Source of the DNA: UMGS1649 sp045652705 | Lineage (GTDB): Bacteria; Bacillota; Clostridia; TANB77; CAG-465 | Direction: 5' to 3' | Assembly: GCA_045652705.1 (NCBI GenBank) | Contig: JAZRUV010000015.1 | Coordinates: forward strand, 1 to 13,185 | Length of the DNA: 13,185 nucleotides | Notes under the pieces: generated by a model | Database searches by the model: none | Told to the model about the DNA's origin: nothing | The model's input: the letters and a program-made list of their open reading frames with translations, nothing else | Program-made: the position numbers and the translations under genes | In this document: piece by piece, positions 6,944 to 13,185 of the stretch | Layout of the letters: every line of letters begins with the position of its first letter | Position numbering within the stretch: the first letter of the stretch is position 1

Positions 6944-8707
6944 TTATTCAAGAACTGCTTTTATTCTTCTAACGCCAGCTGAGCTTGCTTCTTCTTTCTT
7001 TATTTTAAATTTACCAAGTTCTGATGTGTTTTTTACGTGAGGGCCTCCGCAAAGTTCTTTTGAAACATCTCCAATTGTATAAACTGTAACAACATCTGGA
7101 TATTTTTCAATAAACATACACTCTGCACCTGAATTTATTGCATCTTGTTTGCTCATTTCACATACTTCTACATCTATTGCATCATTTATCCACTTGTTTA
7201 CCAATTCTTCTGCTTTAGCTTTTTCTTCATCAGATAATTTATGGTCACAAGAGAAGTCAAAACGCATTCTTTCAGCAGTTATATTTGAACCTTTTTGATG
7301 TACATCAGGTCCTACTACAACTTTAAGGGCTGCATTTAAAAGATGTGTTGCTGTATGGTATTTAGTTTCCATTTCGCCATTTCCAGCAAGGCCACCTTTA
7401 AATTTTTGTTCTGAACCAGCTCTAGATTTTTCTTGGTGTTCTTTAAACTTTTCTTCAAAACCTTGCTCATCTACTTTTATTCCTTTTTCTGAAGCTAATT
7501 CTACAGTTAGTTCTAATGGGAACCCAAATGTATCATAAAGCCTAAATGCAGTGTCTTTATCCATAACACCATCAGTTATATGTGATGATACTTTTTCAAA
7601 TTCTTTAAGACCCTTTTCAAGAGTTCTATTGAATTTAACTTTTTCCGTCTTTAATACTTCTAAAACTACGTTATAATTTGCTTCAAATTCTGGATAGTAT
7701 TTTTTATACTTATCCATTATAACTATAGCGATTTGTTCTTCCCAATTACTATCTATTTGTATATTTAGTCCTCTTGCATAACGTATAACACGTCTTAATA
7801 GTCTTCTTAAAATATATCCTTGGTCTGTGTTAGATGGTTTTATTCCAGACGGGTCTGCTGCTATAAATATAGCGCATCTTAAGTGGTCAGCAATAATTCT
7901 CATTGCTCTTTCATTACCTTCGTATGAAAGTCCTGAAACTTCCTCTATTTTACCTATAACATCTTGCCATATAGAAGATTTGTAGTTGTCTGTATATCCT
8001 TCAAGAATTGCTGTAACTCTTTCCATTCCCATTCCAGTATCTACATTTTTACTTGGAAGTTCAGTAAAGCTACCGTCTTCCTCGTGCATATATTGCATAA
8101 ATACGTTATTCCAAATTTCAACCCATCTTTCATCTGAAGGATCAAATTTTACAGGAACTTCGTCTGTACTTCTCCAGTAGAATATTTCTGTATCTGGTCC
8201 ACATAGTCCAGTAAGTTCCATATTTGGCCACCAGTTATCCTCTTCTGCCATATATGCAATTCTTTCCTCTGGAATTCCACATTCTTTCCAGTATCCAGCT
8301 GTTTCTTCGTCACGTTCAACAAAATCGTTTCCTCTAAATACTGTTACAGCAAGTCTCTCTATAGGAATTCCTAACCATTTTGTTAAGAATTCAAAACTCC
8401 AGTTAACTGATTCTTTTTTAAAGTAATCTCCTAAAGACCAGTTACCAAGCATTTCAAAAAATGTATGGTGAGTTGTATCTCCAATTGAATCCAAATCGTT
8501 TGTTCTAACACATTTTTGGTAGTCGCAAAGTCTTTTACCATATGGATGTGGTTGTCCTTTTAAATATGGCACAAGTGGTTGCATACCAGCTGTATTAAAC
8601 AAAACTGAAGGGTCGTTTTCTGGCACAACTGGTGCAGATGGAACCCTAACATGTCCTTTTGATTCAAAAAATTCTATATATTTATCTCTTAAATTTATTC
8701 CTTCCAT
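6944..8707 (-). CDS. alaS: Alanyl-tRNA synthetase, compact form
   Basis: 587 residues from ATG at 8707, chosen because AGGAGA lies just ahead of it; the longer frame from TTG at 8722 would place that site inside the coding region. The enzyme charges tRNA-Ala. Residues about 1-240 are the class II catalytic core (FFEMLGNWSLGDYF at about 83-96, GMGMERV 225-231), followed by the tRNA-recognition helices to about 430. The editing domain has a complete zinc set: HTATH (H451, H455) and CGGPH (C553, H557). It ends just after SSAGVRRIKAVLE. Usual bacterial enzymes are about 870-880 residues. Here the beta-barrel segment before the editing domain and the whole C-Ala/DHHA1 region are absent. GLCGPDTEIFYW and CGGPHV, in place of the usual GPCGPCSEI and CGGTHV, mark a distinct short subfamily rather than a truncation. 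First gene of an operon with hit and the lipid kinase. Confidence 0.95.
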   Translation of the reverse strand: MEGINLRDKYIEFFESKGHVRVPSAPVVPENDPSVLFNTAGMQPLVPYLKGQPHPYGKRLCDYQKCVRTNDLDSIGDTTHHTFFEMLGNWSLGDYFKKESVNWSFEFLTKWLGIPIERLAVTVFRGNDFVERDEETAGYWKECGIPEERIAYMAEEDNWWPNMELTGLCGPDTEIFYWRSTDEVPVKFDPSDERWVEIWNNVFMQYMHEEDGSFTELPSKNVDTGMGMERVTAILEGYTDNYKSSIWQDVIGKIEEVSGLSYEGNERAMRIIADHLRCAIFIAADPSGIKPSNTDQGYILRRLLRRVIRYARGLNIQIDSNWEEQIAIVIMDKYKKYYPEFEANYNVVLEVLKTEKVKFNRTLEKGLKEFEKVSSHITDGVMDKDTAFRLYDTFGFPLELTVELASEKGIKVDEQGFEEKFKEHQEKSRAGSEQKFKGGLAGNGEMETKYHTATHLLNAALKVVVGPDVHQKGSNITAERMRFDFSCDHKLSDEEKAKAEELVNKWINDAIDVEVCEMSKQDAINSGAECMFIEKYPDVVTVYTIGDVSKELCGGPHVKNTSELGKFKIKKEEASSAGVRRIKAVLE

Positions 8708-8731
8708 AATTACTCTCCTCAATATGCAAAT

Positions 8732-8760
8732 ATTATATACGAAAAGTAGTCTAAAAGCAA
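8732..8760 (-). promoter_or_regulatory. Promoter of the alaS operon
   Basis: A consensus TATAAT (8737-8732) lies 17 bp below TTGCTT (8760-8755), which resembles a -35. Transcription would begin near 8725, giving a leader of about 18 nt, too short for a T-box riboswitch. The -35 is inside the 3' arm of the terminator of the preceding operon. Confidence 0.75.
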
Positions 8761-8799
8761 CATTTCGGTAGTAAATATAATACCGAAATATTGCTTTTA
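8752..8799 (-). terminator. Intrinsic terminator after the htrA/two-component operon
   Basis: A 19-bp stem (8781-8799 with 8752-8770) and a 10-nt loop. The one mismatch on the plus strand becomes a G.U pair on the minus strand. The arms start with TAAAAGC and end with GCTTTTA, so the T-run doubles as the stem base. It lies 18 bp after the kinase stop codon. Confidence 0.8.
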
Positions 8800-8816
8800 G
8801 TTATTTATTTTATGCT

Positions 8817-10112
8817 TTATCTAATTATAAATATGACACCTTTATCTGTATTCTCTGCTATTATATCATAACCAAAAACATTTACAGTTTTCTTTACAAT
8901 AGAAAGACCTAACCCTGTTTGTCCTTTATTCCCTTTAACATATGGCAAGAATATTCTATCTAGTATTTCCTCTTTAATTTTCTCACCATCATTTTCGAAT
9001 ATTACTGTTTTATTGTCTATTATTATTTTTATCTGTTTGTCTGCATACCTTACAAAGTTGCCTAAAATATTGTCTATAACAGATGTCCACAATTCTTTTG
9101 TTCCTCTAAATTCATTTATTTGTTTAGCTTTGTTTAAGTTAATTACAAATTCAATATCTGTACGTATTAGTTTATGTTTTTCTACCGAATCTAAAATTAT
9201 ATCGTCTAAATTTATAACACTATCTTTGTACTCTTTGTTATCCTTTATATAGTCTATTTTATTTATATGCAAAATTGTTTGTACTTGTGAGAATAAAGTA
9301 TTTGTCTCTTCTTCAATTATTTTTAATGCATCCTCTTTATCTACTACTCCGTCATTTACACCTTCAATATAGCTTTGTATAACAGATATTGGAGTTTTTA
9401 ATTCATGAGATAAATTCTGAAACATCATATTTTTGTATTCTTCTTTTTGCTTAAGCTCTTTATCTACTTGCTCTATAGTGCTGTTAAGTTCGTTTAATTC
9501 ATCATCTATTATAAATTCTCTACCTTCTACTTTTTCACCAGTAATTAAAGACTTTGTTTTTCTTTCTAATTTTTTAATCTTTCCTAATACATATTGAGAC
9601 CAAGTAAATAATAAGGTAATTGTTACGGTTATTGTTGCTATCATAGTAGGAATAATTATACTAGATAAACTTTTTTCTTGAGATTTAATACTGCTATCAT
9701 CCGTAAGAATCAAATTTTTAGCTCCGTTATTTTCTCCCCATAAATAATAATATGTCACACCATTATATTCAAATTTACCTTTTATTTCACTCTCACGTGC
9801 ATAATTTAATATTTCTGTATATCCCAAATTTTGCATCAACATATTTAAATTGTCTGATGTGTATATTGCTCCACTTCTCGTTATTATTATAAAAGCTATA
9901 TCTTCTCCCATTTTGTTGGTGCTAGGGTCTATATATTTTGAAGGTTGTTTTAAATACTCATATATAGAATATTCATAGAACGGTTTTAAAAAACGTGGTA
10001 ACAGTATTCCCATAATAACTAAACATATTAAAAGAGCAACTAGTGTAACATACACTAGTTGTTTATTTAAACTCATATTTTCTACCTTTTTAATTCTATA
10101 TTTAAATCTCAT
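8817..10112 (-). CDS. Membrane sensor histidine kinase of an OmpR-type two-component system
   Basis: 431 residues. Transmembrane helices lie at about 18-38 and 151-173, enclosing an extracytoplasmic sensor region of about 110 residues without a recognised fold. A linker/HAMP-like stretch (174-215) leads to HisKA with SHELKTP, the phospho-accepting histidine being H236. The ATPase domain shows an N box (DNILGNF, N348), G1 (ENDGE, D375) and G2 (GQTGLGLSIV, 397-406). It should autophosphorylate and pass phosphate to D50 of the adjacent regulator. ATG at 10112 overlaps the regulator's TGA by four bases (ATGA). An internal ATG at residue 13, preceded by AAGG, is an alternative start. The signal is unknown; linkage to htrA suggests cell-envelope or secretion stress, as for CssS, but this is inference. 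Confidence 0.93.
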   Translation of the reverse strand: MRFKYRIKKVENMSLNKQLVYVTLVALLICLVIMGILLPRFLKPFYEYSIYEYLKQPSKYIDPSTNKMGEDIAFIIITRSGAIYTSDNLNMLMQNLGYTEILNYARESEIKGKFEYNGVTYYYLWGENNGAKNLILTDDSSIKSQEKSLSSIIIPTMIATITVTITLLFTWSQYVLGKIKKLERKTKSLITGEKVEGREFIIDDELNELNSTIEQVDKELKQKEEYKNMMFQNLSHELKTPISVIQSYIEGVNDGVVDKEDALKIIEEETNTLFSQVQTILHINKIDYIKDNKEYKDSVINLDDIILDSVEKHKLIRTDIEFVINLNKAKQINEFRGTKELWTSVIDNILGNFVRYADKQIKIIIDNKTVIFENDGEKIKEEILDRIFLPYVKGNKGQTGLGLSIVKKTVNVFGYDIIAENTDKGVIFIIR

Positions 10113-10762
10113 GTTAATCTATACCCATATCCATAAATTGTGTTTATATTTAATCCCGGCATTTTGCCTCTAAGTCTACGTACCAAGTCGTCTACTACCC
10201 TATCACTACCAAAATATTCTGTTCCCCATACTTTATCTAATATCTCATCTCTTGAAAAAGATTTGTTCATATTATCCAAGAAAAGTACAAGAAGGTCAAA
10301 TTCTAATGCAGTGAGTTTAATGTCCTGTTCACCTTCGCAAACAGTTCTTTTTTCTTTATTTATATTATACGTTTCATATACCATTTTTGAACTATCCGCT
10401 TTATATACTCTTTTTAAAATATTCGATATCCTAAGCATTAATTCTTTTGGCGAATATGGTTTTGTAACATAATCATCACTGCCCATCTCTAAGCCAATTA
10501 TTTTGTCTAATTCTTGGTCACGAGCTGAAGTAAATATTACTGGTACTACAGAATCTTTCTCTCTTATGTGTTTTATTACATCGTAACCACTTACCTCATC
10601 GCCAAGCATAATATCTAAAATCCATAAGTGAACTTTCTCTTTTACATTTAAAGCATCTTTACCACTAAAGCACTGAATCACTTTATAGTTTTCTTTTTCT
10701 AAATATGATTTCACAAGATTGTTTAAGTTTTTTTCATCCTCAACTAAACAAATATTATACAT
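10109..10762 (-). CDS. OmpR/PhoB-family response regulator
   Basis: 217 residues. The receiver domain (1-115) has the acidic pair E8/D9, phospho-acceptor D50, switch residue T78 and K101. The C-terminal winged-helix DNA-binding domain (about 125-217) contains TALEFDLLVLF, the recognition-helix region DRVVDDLVRRLRGK and the closing hairpin GYGYRLT. ATG at 10762 follows AAGGTGG at close spacing. It starts 12 bp after the htrA stop and overlaps the kinase gene by four bases, so the three genes form one operon. It probably controls its own operon; no clear operator repeat was found near the htrA promoter. Confidence 0.95.
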   Translation of the reverse strand: MYNICLVEDEKNLNNLVKSYLEKENYKVIQCFSGKDALNVKEKVHLWILDIMLGDEVSGYDVIKHIREKDSVVPVIFTSARDQELDKIIGLEMGSDDYVTKPYSPKELMLRISNILKRVYKADSSKMVYETYNINKEKRTVCEGEQDIKLTALEFDLLVLFLDNMNKSFSRDEILDKVWGTEYFGSDRVVDDLVRRLRGKMPGLNINTIYGYGYRLT

Positions 10763-10774
10763 ACTACCACCTTT

Positions 10775-11974
10775 TTAGTTTTCCCCTAGTGTTATCGTAA
10801 ATTCCTTATATTCTTTATCTCTGTATACTTTTATCTTAATTTTATCTCCAATCTTTAGTTTGTTTTTTATTACATTTATTTCAGGTATAGATAATACTTT
10901 TGTACCATTTACTTCAACTATTACGTCTCCTTGACGAAGTCCACCAACTTCTGCAGGGCTCTTTATATCTACAGCTTGAACATACACGCCTTCAACCAAA
11001 TCATATATTTTAGCATCTGTAGTATCTATTGAGACCCCAGTTATTCCAATATATGGTCTTGCAACTTTTTTGTTTGTTATAAGTTCTTCTACTATTGGTA
11101 ATGCTTCATTTATTGGAATAGAGAATCCCATTCCTTCTACACCCGTAGCCGAAATTTTTGCAGTATTTATACCAACAACTTTACCACTAGAGCTTACTAA
11201 TGGTCCACCACTGTTTCCAGAGTTTATAGCTGCATCTGTTTGTATAAGGTTATATGTTGTTCCGCCATTTGTCATTGTTCTATTTACTGCAGATACATAT
11301 CCTACCGTAACAGAACCTGCAAATTCTTGACCTAAAGGATTTCCAATTGCCACAGCAAGTTCTCCAACCTCTATAGCATCACTATCTCCAAACACTGCTG
11401 CTGTAAGTCCTATTTTCTCCACTTTGATAACAGCTATATCCGTAATTGAATCTCCACCTACTACTTTTGCATCTAATGTATCTCCCGTAGAAAGTATTAC
11501 TTGAACCTTAGCCGATGTGTCATTTATAGCTTGTTCTACCACGTGATAATTTGTTATTATATATCCATCTTTTGAATAAACTATTCCAGAACCTTCTCCT
11601 TCTGCTTCAGTTGTTCCAAAGAAAGATTGTGCCTTATATGTTACTCTTACTCCAACAACGGATGGTCCTACTTGTTTAGAAATAGCCACTACTGGATTTT
11701 CTACTGTTTCAAAATTATATGATGTAACTGTAGAATTAGTAACATTTCCACCTTGTGTAGTATTGTTGTCTAACTTAATATCTTCCATAATGACTAGTGT
11801 AGATAATACTCCACCTATAACACCACCTATTACTCCAAGCAATAGCACACCTATATATTTTCCACTTCCACTACTTTTTTTACTTACTATATATCTTTCT
11901 GGATTTTCCTTAACTTTTACTTTTTTCTCTTTTACAACTTCATCGTCTGTTGTTTTGTCTATTATTATTTTCAT
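10775..11974 (-). CDS. Membrane-anchored HtrA/DegP-type serine protease
   Basis: 399 residues, usual for Gram-positive HtrA. A charged cytoplasmic tail (1-39, Lys-rich) and one transmembrane helix (about 40-63, Gly/Ile/Val-rich) place the protease on the outer face of the membrane. The trypsin-like domain (about 90-300) has the complete catalytic triad H144 (TNYHVV), D179 (SITDIAV) and S255 (NSGNSGGPL). One PDZ domain follows (about 305-395, PYIGITG, GLRQGDVIVEVNG). It should degrade or refold misfolded exported proteins, which fits a genome making large secreted LRR proteins. ATG at 11974 follows a near-perfect AGGAGGA. It is the first gene of an operon with a two-component system, which is the likely regulator. 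Confidence 0.96.
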   Translation of the reverse strand: MKIIIDKTTDDEVVKEKKVKVKENPERYIVSKKSSGSGKYIGVLLLGVIGGVIGGVLSTLVIMEDIKLDNNTTQGGNVTNSTVTSYNFETVENPVVAISKQVGPSVVGVRVTYKAQSFFGTTEAEGEGSGIVYSKDGYIITNYHVVEQAINDTSAKVQVILSTGDTLDAKVVGGDSITDIAVIKVEKIGLTAAVFGDSDAIEVGELAVAIGNPLGQEFAGSVTVGYVSAVNRTMTNGGTTYNLIQTDAAINSGNSGGPLVSSSGKVVGINTAKISATGVEGMGFSIPINEALPIVEELITNKKVARPYIGITGVSIDTTDAKIYDLVEGVYVQAVDIKSPAEVGGLRQGDVIVEVNGTKVLSIPEINVIKNKLKIGDKIKIKVYRDKEYKEFTITLGEN

Positions 11975-12054
11975 ATTCTTCCTCCTGTAATTATTATACT
12001 ATATAATTATCCCACAATTTCCAAAAATATATGTCAAATTATGTGATTTTAATT

Positions 12055-12083
12055 ATTATATAACGAAAGTCTGCATAATACAA
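12055..12083 (-). promoter_or_regulatory. Promoter of the htrA/two-component operon
   Basis: TTGTAT (12083-12078), a 17-bp spacer and consensus TATAAT (12060-12055) on the minus strand, giving a leader of about 75 nt. A TTGACA hexamer also occurs at 12037-12032, but its nearest -10-like sequence, GATAAT at 12011-12006, is 20 bp away, so a second promoter is uncertain. Confidence 0.75.
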
Positions 12084-12128
12084 GCATTCTATATAAGTTT
12101 TAACTCACTTGATTATTCTTATGTAGAT

Positions 12129-12156
12129 AAAAATAAAGAGGGATATTTACCCTCTT
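12129..12156 (-). terminator. Intrinsic terminator of the NERD-domain gene
   Basis: On the minus strand AAGAGGG (12156-12150) pairs with CCCTCTT (12142-12136) across a 7-nt loop, followed by TATTTTTA. The 5' arm is formed by the last two sense codons and the stop codon TAA (12149-12147) lies in the loop. Confidence 0.88.
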
Positions 12157-12986
12157 ACCACATATTTTACATTGTTTTGCCTTCTTTTTATATGTTCCAT
12201 TTTCATTTTGTCATCTATACTTGCATGCGCTCTAAATCTCCTAGATATATTGTTTACCAATTCATCTGTTAATACATTTTCAGTATTTTTTCTTTCTGCT
12301 AAAATGGAATAAAATAAATCCTTTTGCTGTATAACTTTTGCATGACAGTTTTTATCAACAGTCACATCAAGCTTACAATTGTTATCAAAAACTATGTATG
12401 ATTTAAAGCAATTTTCTGGAAGTGCAAATTCTTTTAAGTTGTTTTTTACTGCTTCCAAGTGTCTTTTGTTTTGATTAATTGGATTGGAAAATCTATTATA
12501 ATTTTTTCCACTAAATAATTGTACCCAGGTTTTTTCATTGCTTTTCCCCTTTATTATACTTGAAAACGCCTTAGATTCAATAACATATATTCCTGTATTG
12601 TCTATTGCTATTATATCTACTTGAGTTGTAACAAGTTCTTCATCTCTAAAATATGCATCGTGAATTATATTATCTTTTTCAAATATTCTTTCCAGTATCT
12701 TAACTATCTTTTCTTCAGCTAAAATTCCTTTTTGAACTTTTTTGTCGTTTAAATGCGCCTCATACTCATTTTTATTCGAAACATAGTCTATATAATTATT
12801 TTTCCAATAACCTCTTAACTTCTCTTGTTTACGTATCAGCACCCATTTCTTTATTTTACGTATAAATCTTATTGATAATATTATTAAACATATAATGAAT
12901 GTTTCTTTATAATACATTATTGTTGGCATTATTAATAGTATAATAAGTGCACCTAACGCATCTGTTCTTCCTCTACCTTTTTTCAT
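12147..12986 (-). CDS. Membrane-anchored NERD-domain (nuclease-related) protein
   Basis: 279 residues from ATG at 12986. Residues about 11-41 are hydrophobic with a short Lys break, likely a membrane anchor, followed by a basic stretch (42-60). The NERD domain spans about 85-180: a GILAEEKIV helix, TTQVDIIAID (D124) and IYVIESKAF (E137, K139), which together form the D...ExK core of this PD-(D/E)XK-like family, then W-x-Q and NPINQN. The C-terminal 90 residues are basic and unassigned. NERD proteins are widely distributed, sometimes fused to helicases or kinases, and are thought to act on DNA or RNA; the function of this one is not known. A longer frame from TTG at 13043 was rejected because a strong promoter lies within that extension. 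It is monocistronic, with an IS element just upstream. Confidence 0.85.
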   Translation of the reverse strand: MKKGRGRTDALGALIILLIMPTIMYYKETFIICLIILSIRFIRKIKKWVLIRKQEKLRGYWKNNYIDYVSNKNEYEAHLNDKKVQKGILAEEKIVKILERIFEKDNIIHDAYFRDEELVTTQVDIIAIDNTGIYVIESKAFSSIIKGKSNEKTWVQLFSGKNYNRFSNPINQNKRHLEAVKNNLKEFALPENCFKSYIVFDNNCKLDVTVDKNCHAKVIQQKDLFYSILAERKNTENVLTDELVNNISRRFRAHASIDDKMKMEHIKRRQNNVKYVVRG

Positions 12987-12992
12987 ACAAAA

Positions 12993-13021
12993 ATAATATC
13001 TCTTTTGGATAATTTTGTCAA
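12993..13021 (-). promoter_or_regulatory. Promoter of the NERD gene, positioned for a leaderless transcript
   Basis: TTGACA (13021-13016), a 17-bp spacer and TATTAT (12998-12993). The A of the ATG (12986) is the seventh base after the -10, the usual transcription start. No good ribosome binding site fits between. The promoter lies 25 bp inside the IS boundary, in the flanking DNA. Confidence 0.75.
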
Positions 13022-13095
13022 CTATAAATATAAGGGAGTGCAATATGAACTGTTCCCTAAAAAGTATACAGTGAATTAAAAAGAGAGTCTCTTGG

Positions 13096-13125
13096 AAAGT
13101 GTTACAGTTATTACTGTAGCACTTT
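13096..13125. terminator. Hairpin at the end of the IS transposase
   Basis: A 13-bp stem with a TATT loop. As plus-strand RNA it is fully paired with one G.U; as minus-strand RNA it has one C.A mismatch. The plus-strand version is followed by CTGCTTTT, so it may block transcription entering the element from outside, a common feature of IS ends. Termination strength is uncertain. Confidence 0.45.
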
Positions 13126-13185
13126 CTGCTTTTGTAACTGTTTTTTCTTAAATTGCATAGGTGTTAGATAACCTAATGATTTTTG
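13111..13185 (-). CDS. IS3-family transposase OrfB, C-terminal fragment (5' part beyond right edge)
   Basis: Twenty-four codons and TAA (13113-13111). The reading frame gives QKSLGYLTPMQFKK, matching the conserved (K/R)-x-LGY-(L/M)-TP-x-x-(F/Y) ending of IS3-family DDE transposases, after which only a short basic tail follows. The catalytic core is not in the window. The stop codon sits in the loop region of the hairpin at 13096-13125. Confidence 0.8.
   Translation of the reverse strand, partial: QKSLGYLTPMQFKKKQLQKQKVLQ

Larger units (their letters stand above)
13046..13185 (-). mobile_element. IS3-family insertion sequence, right end only (continues beyond the window)
   Basis: The boundary is a terminal repeat starting TGAACTGTTCCCT at 13046, in the style of IS3/IS150 ends. 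Moving inward come a 13-bp palindrome (13081-13093), a 13-bp hairpin (13096-13108 with 13113-13125) and the C-terminus of a transposase. The other end and the target duplication lie outside the window, so subgroup and intactness cannot be judged. Confidence 0.75.

Noticed and set aside
8708..8722. Longer alaS start at TTG 8722
   Set aside because: The AGGAGA ribosome binding site would fall inside the coding sequence; ATG at 8707 is correctly spaced behind it and matches the family N-terminus.
12987..13043. N-terminal extension of the NERD protein from TTG 13043
   Set aside because: The strong TTGACA/TATTAT promoter lies within it, so a transcript from that promoter could not encode it.

Overview
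The window is AT-rich DNA from a low-GC Gram-positive bacterium, most likely an anaerobic, probably gut-associated member of the Clostridia. This is inferred from strong AGGAGG-type ribosome binding sites, sigma-A-like TTGACA/TATAAT promoters, tRNA genes with encoded CCA, BspA-like leucine-rich-repeat surface proteins, a dockerin-like tail and an OmpR-type two-component system. Every gene I can support lies on the minus strand, so transcription runs from right to left. No species can be named from the sequence alone.

Right end (13185 to about 12129): the last 24 codons and terminal repeat of an IS3-family element run off the right edge. About 60 bp downstream is a membrane-anchored NERD-domain protein with a strong promoter placed so close to its ATG that the mRNA may be leaderless. 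A terminator overlaps its stop codon.

Centre right (12083 to 8752): a likely envelope-stress operon of three genes: a membrane-anchored HtrA/DegP serine protease, an OmpR-family response regulator and a sensor histidine kinase. They are separated by 12 bp and by a 4-nt ATGA overlap, and followed by a terminator. The layout recalls HtrA control by CssRS in Bacillus, but here the protease gene is in the same operon.

Centre (8760 to 5637): a second operon holds an unusually compact alanyl-tRNA synthetase, a HIT-family nucleotide hydrolase and a DagK/YegS-type lipid kinase. The last two overlap by one base (TAGTG). The promoter of the next unit, tRNA-His then tRNA-Gln, sits in the last codons of the kinase gene. 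The tRNA pair has its own terminator.

Left (5352 to 1): two tandem genes for secreted BspA-like leucine-rich-repeat proteins. The first is 1236 residues and carries four copies of a GTYIVG-type domain, an Ig-like domain, a cohesin-like domain and a degenerate dockerin. The second runs off the left edge and contains a recent 348-bp internal duplication. Between the tRNAs and the first of these genes is the most interesting stretch: an extended -10 promoter, a ribosome binding site, a 29-codon leader ORF containing a perfect (AG)20 microsatellite, then a strong intrinsic terminator, and only after it the surface-protein gene. In one of the three possible reading frames set by the AG copy number, the leader ORF would run through the 5' arm of the terminator and stop in its loop. 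In the other two frames, including the one seen here, it stops before the hairpin. This suggests a phase-variable transcription attenuator for the surface proteins. It is a hypothesis read from the sequence, not a known system that I can name.
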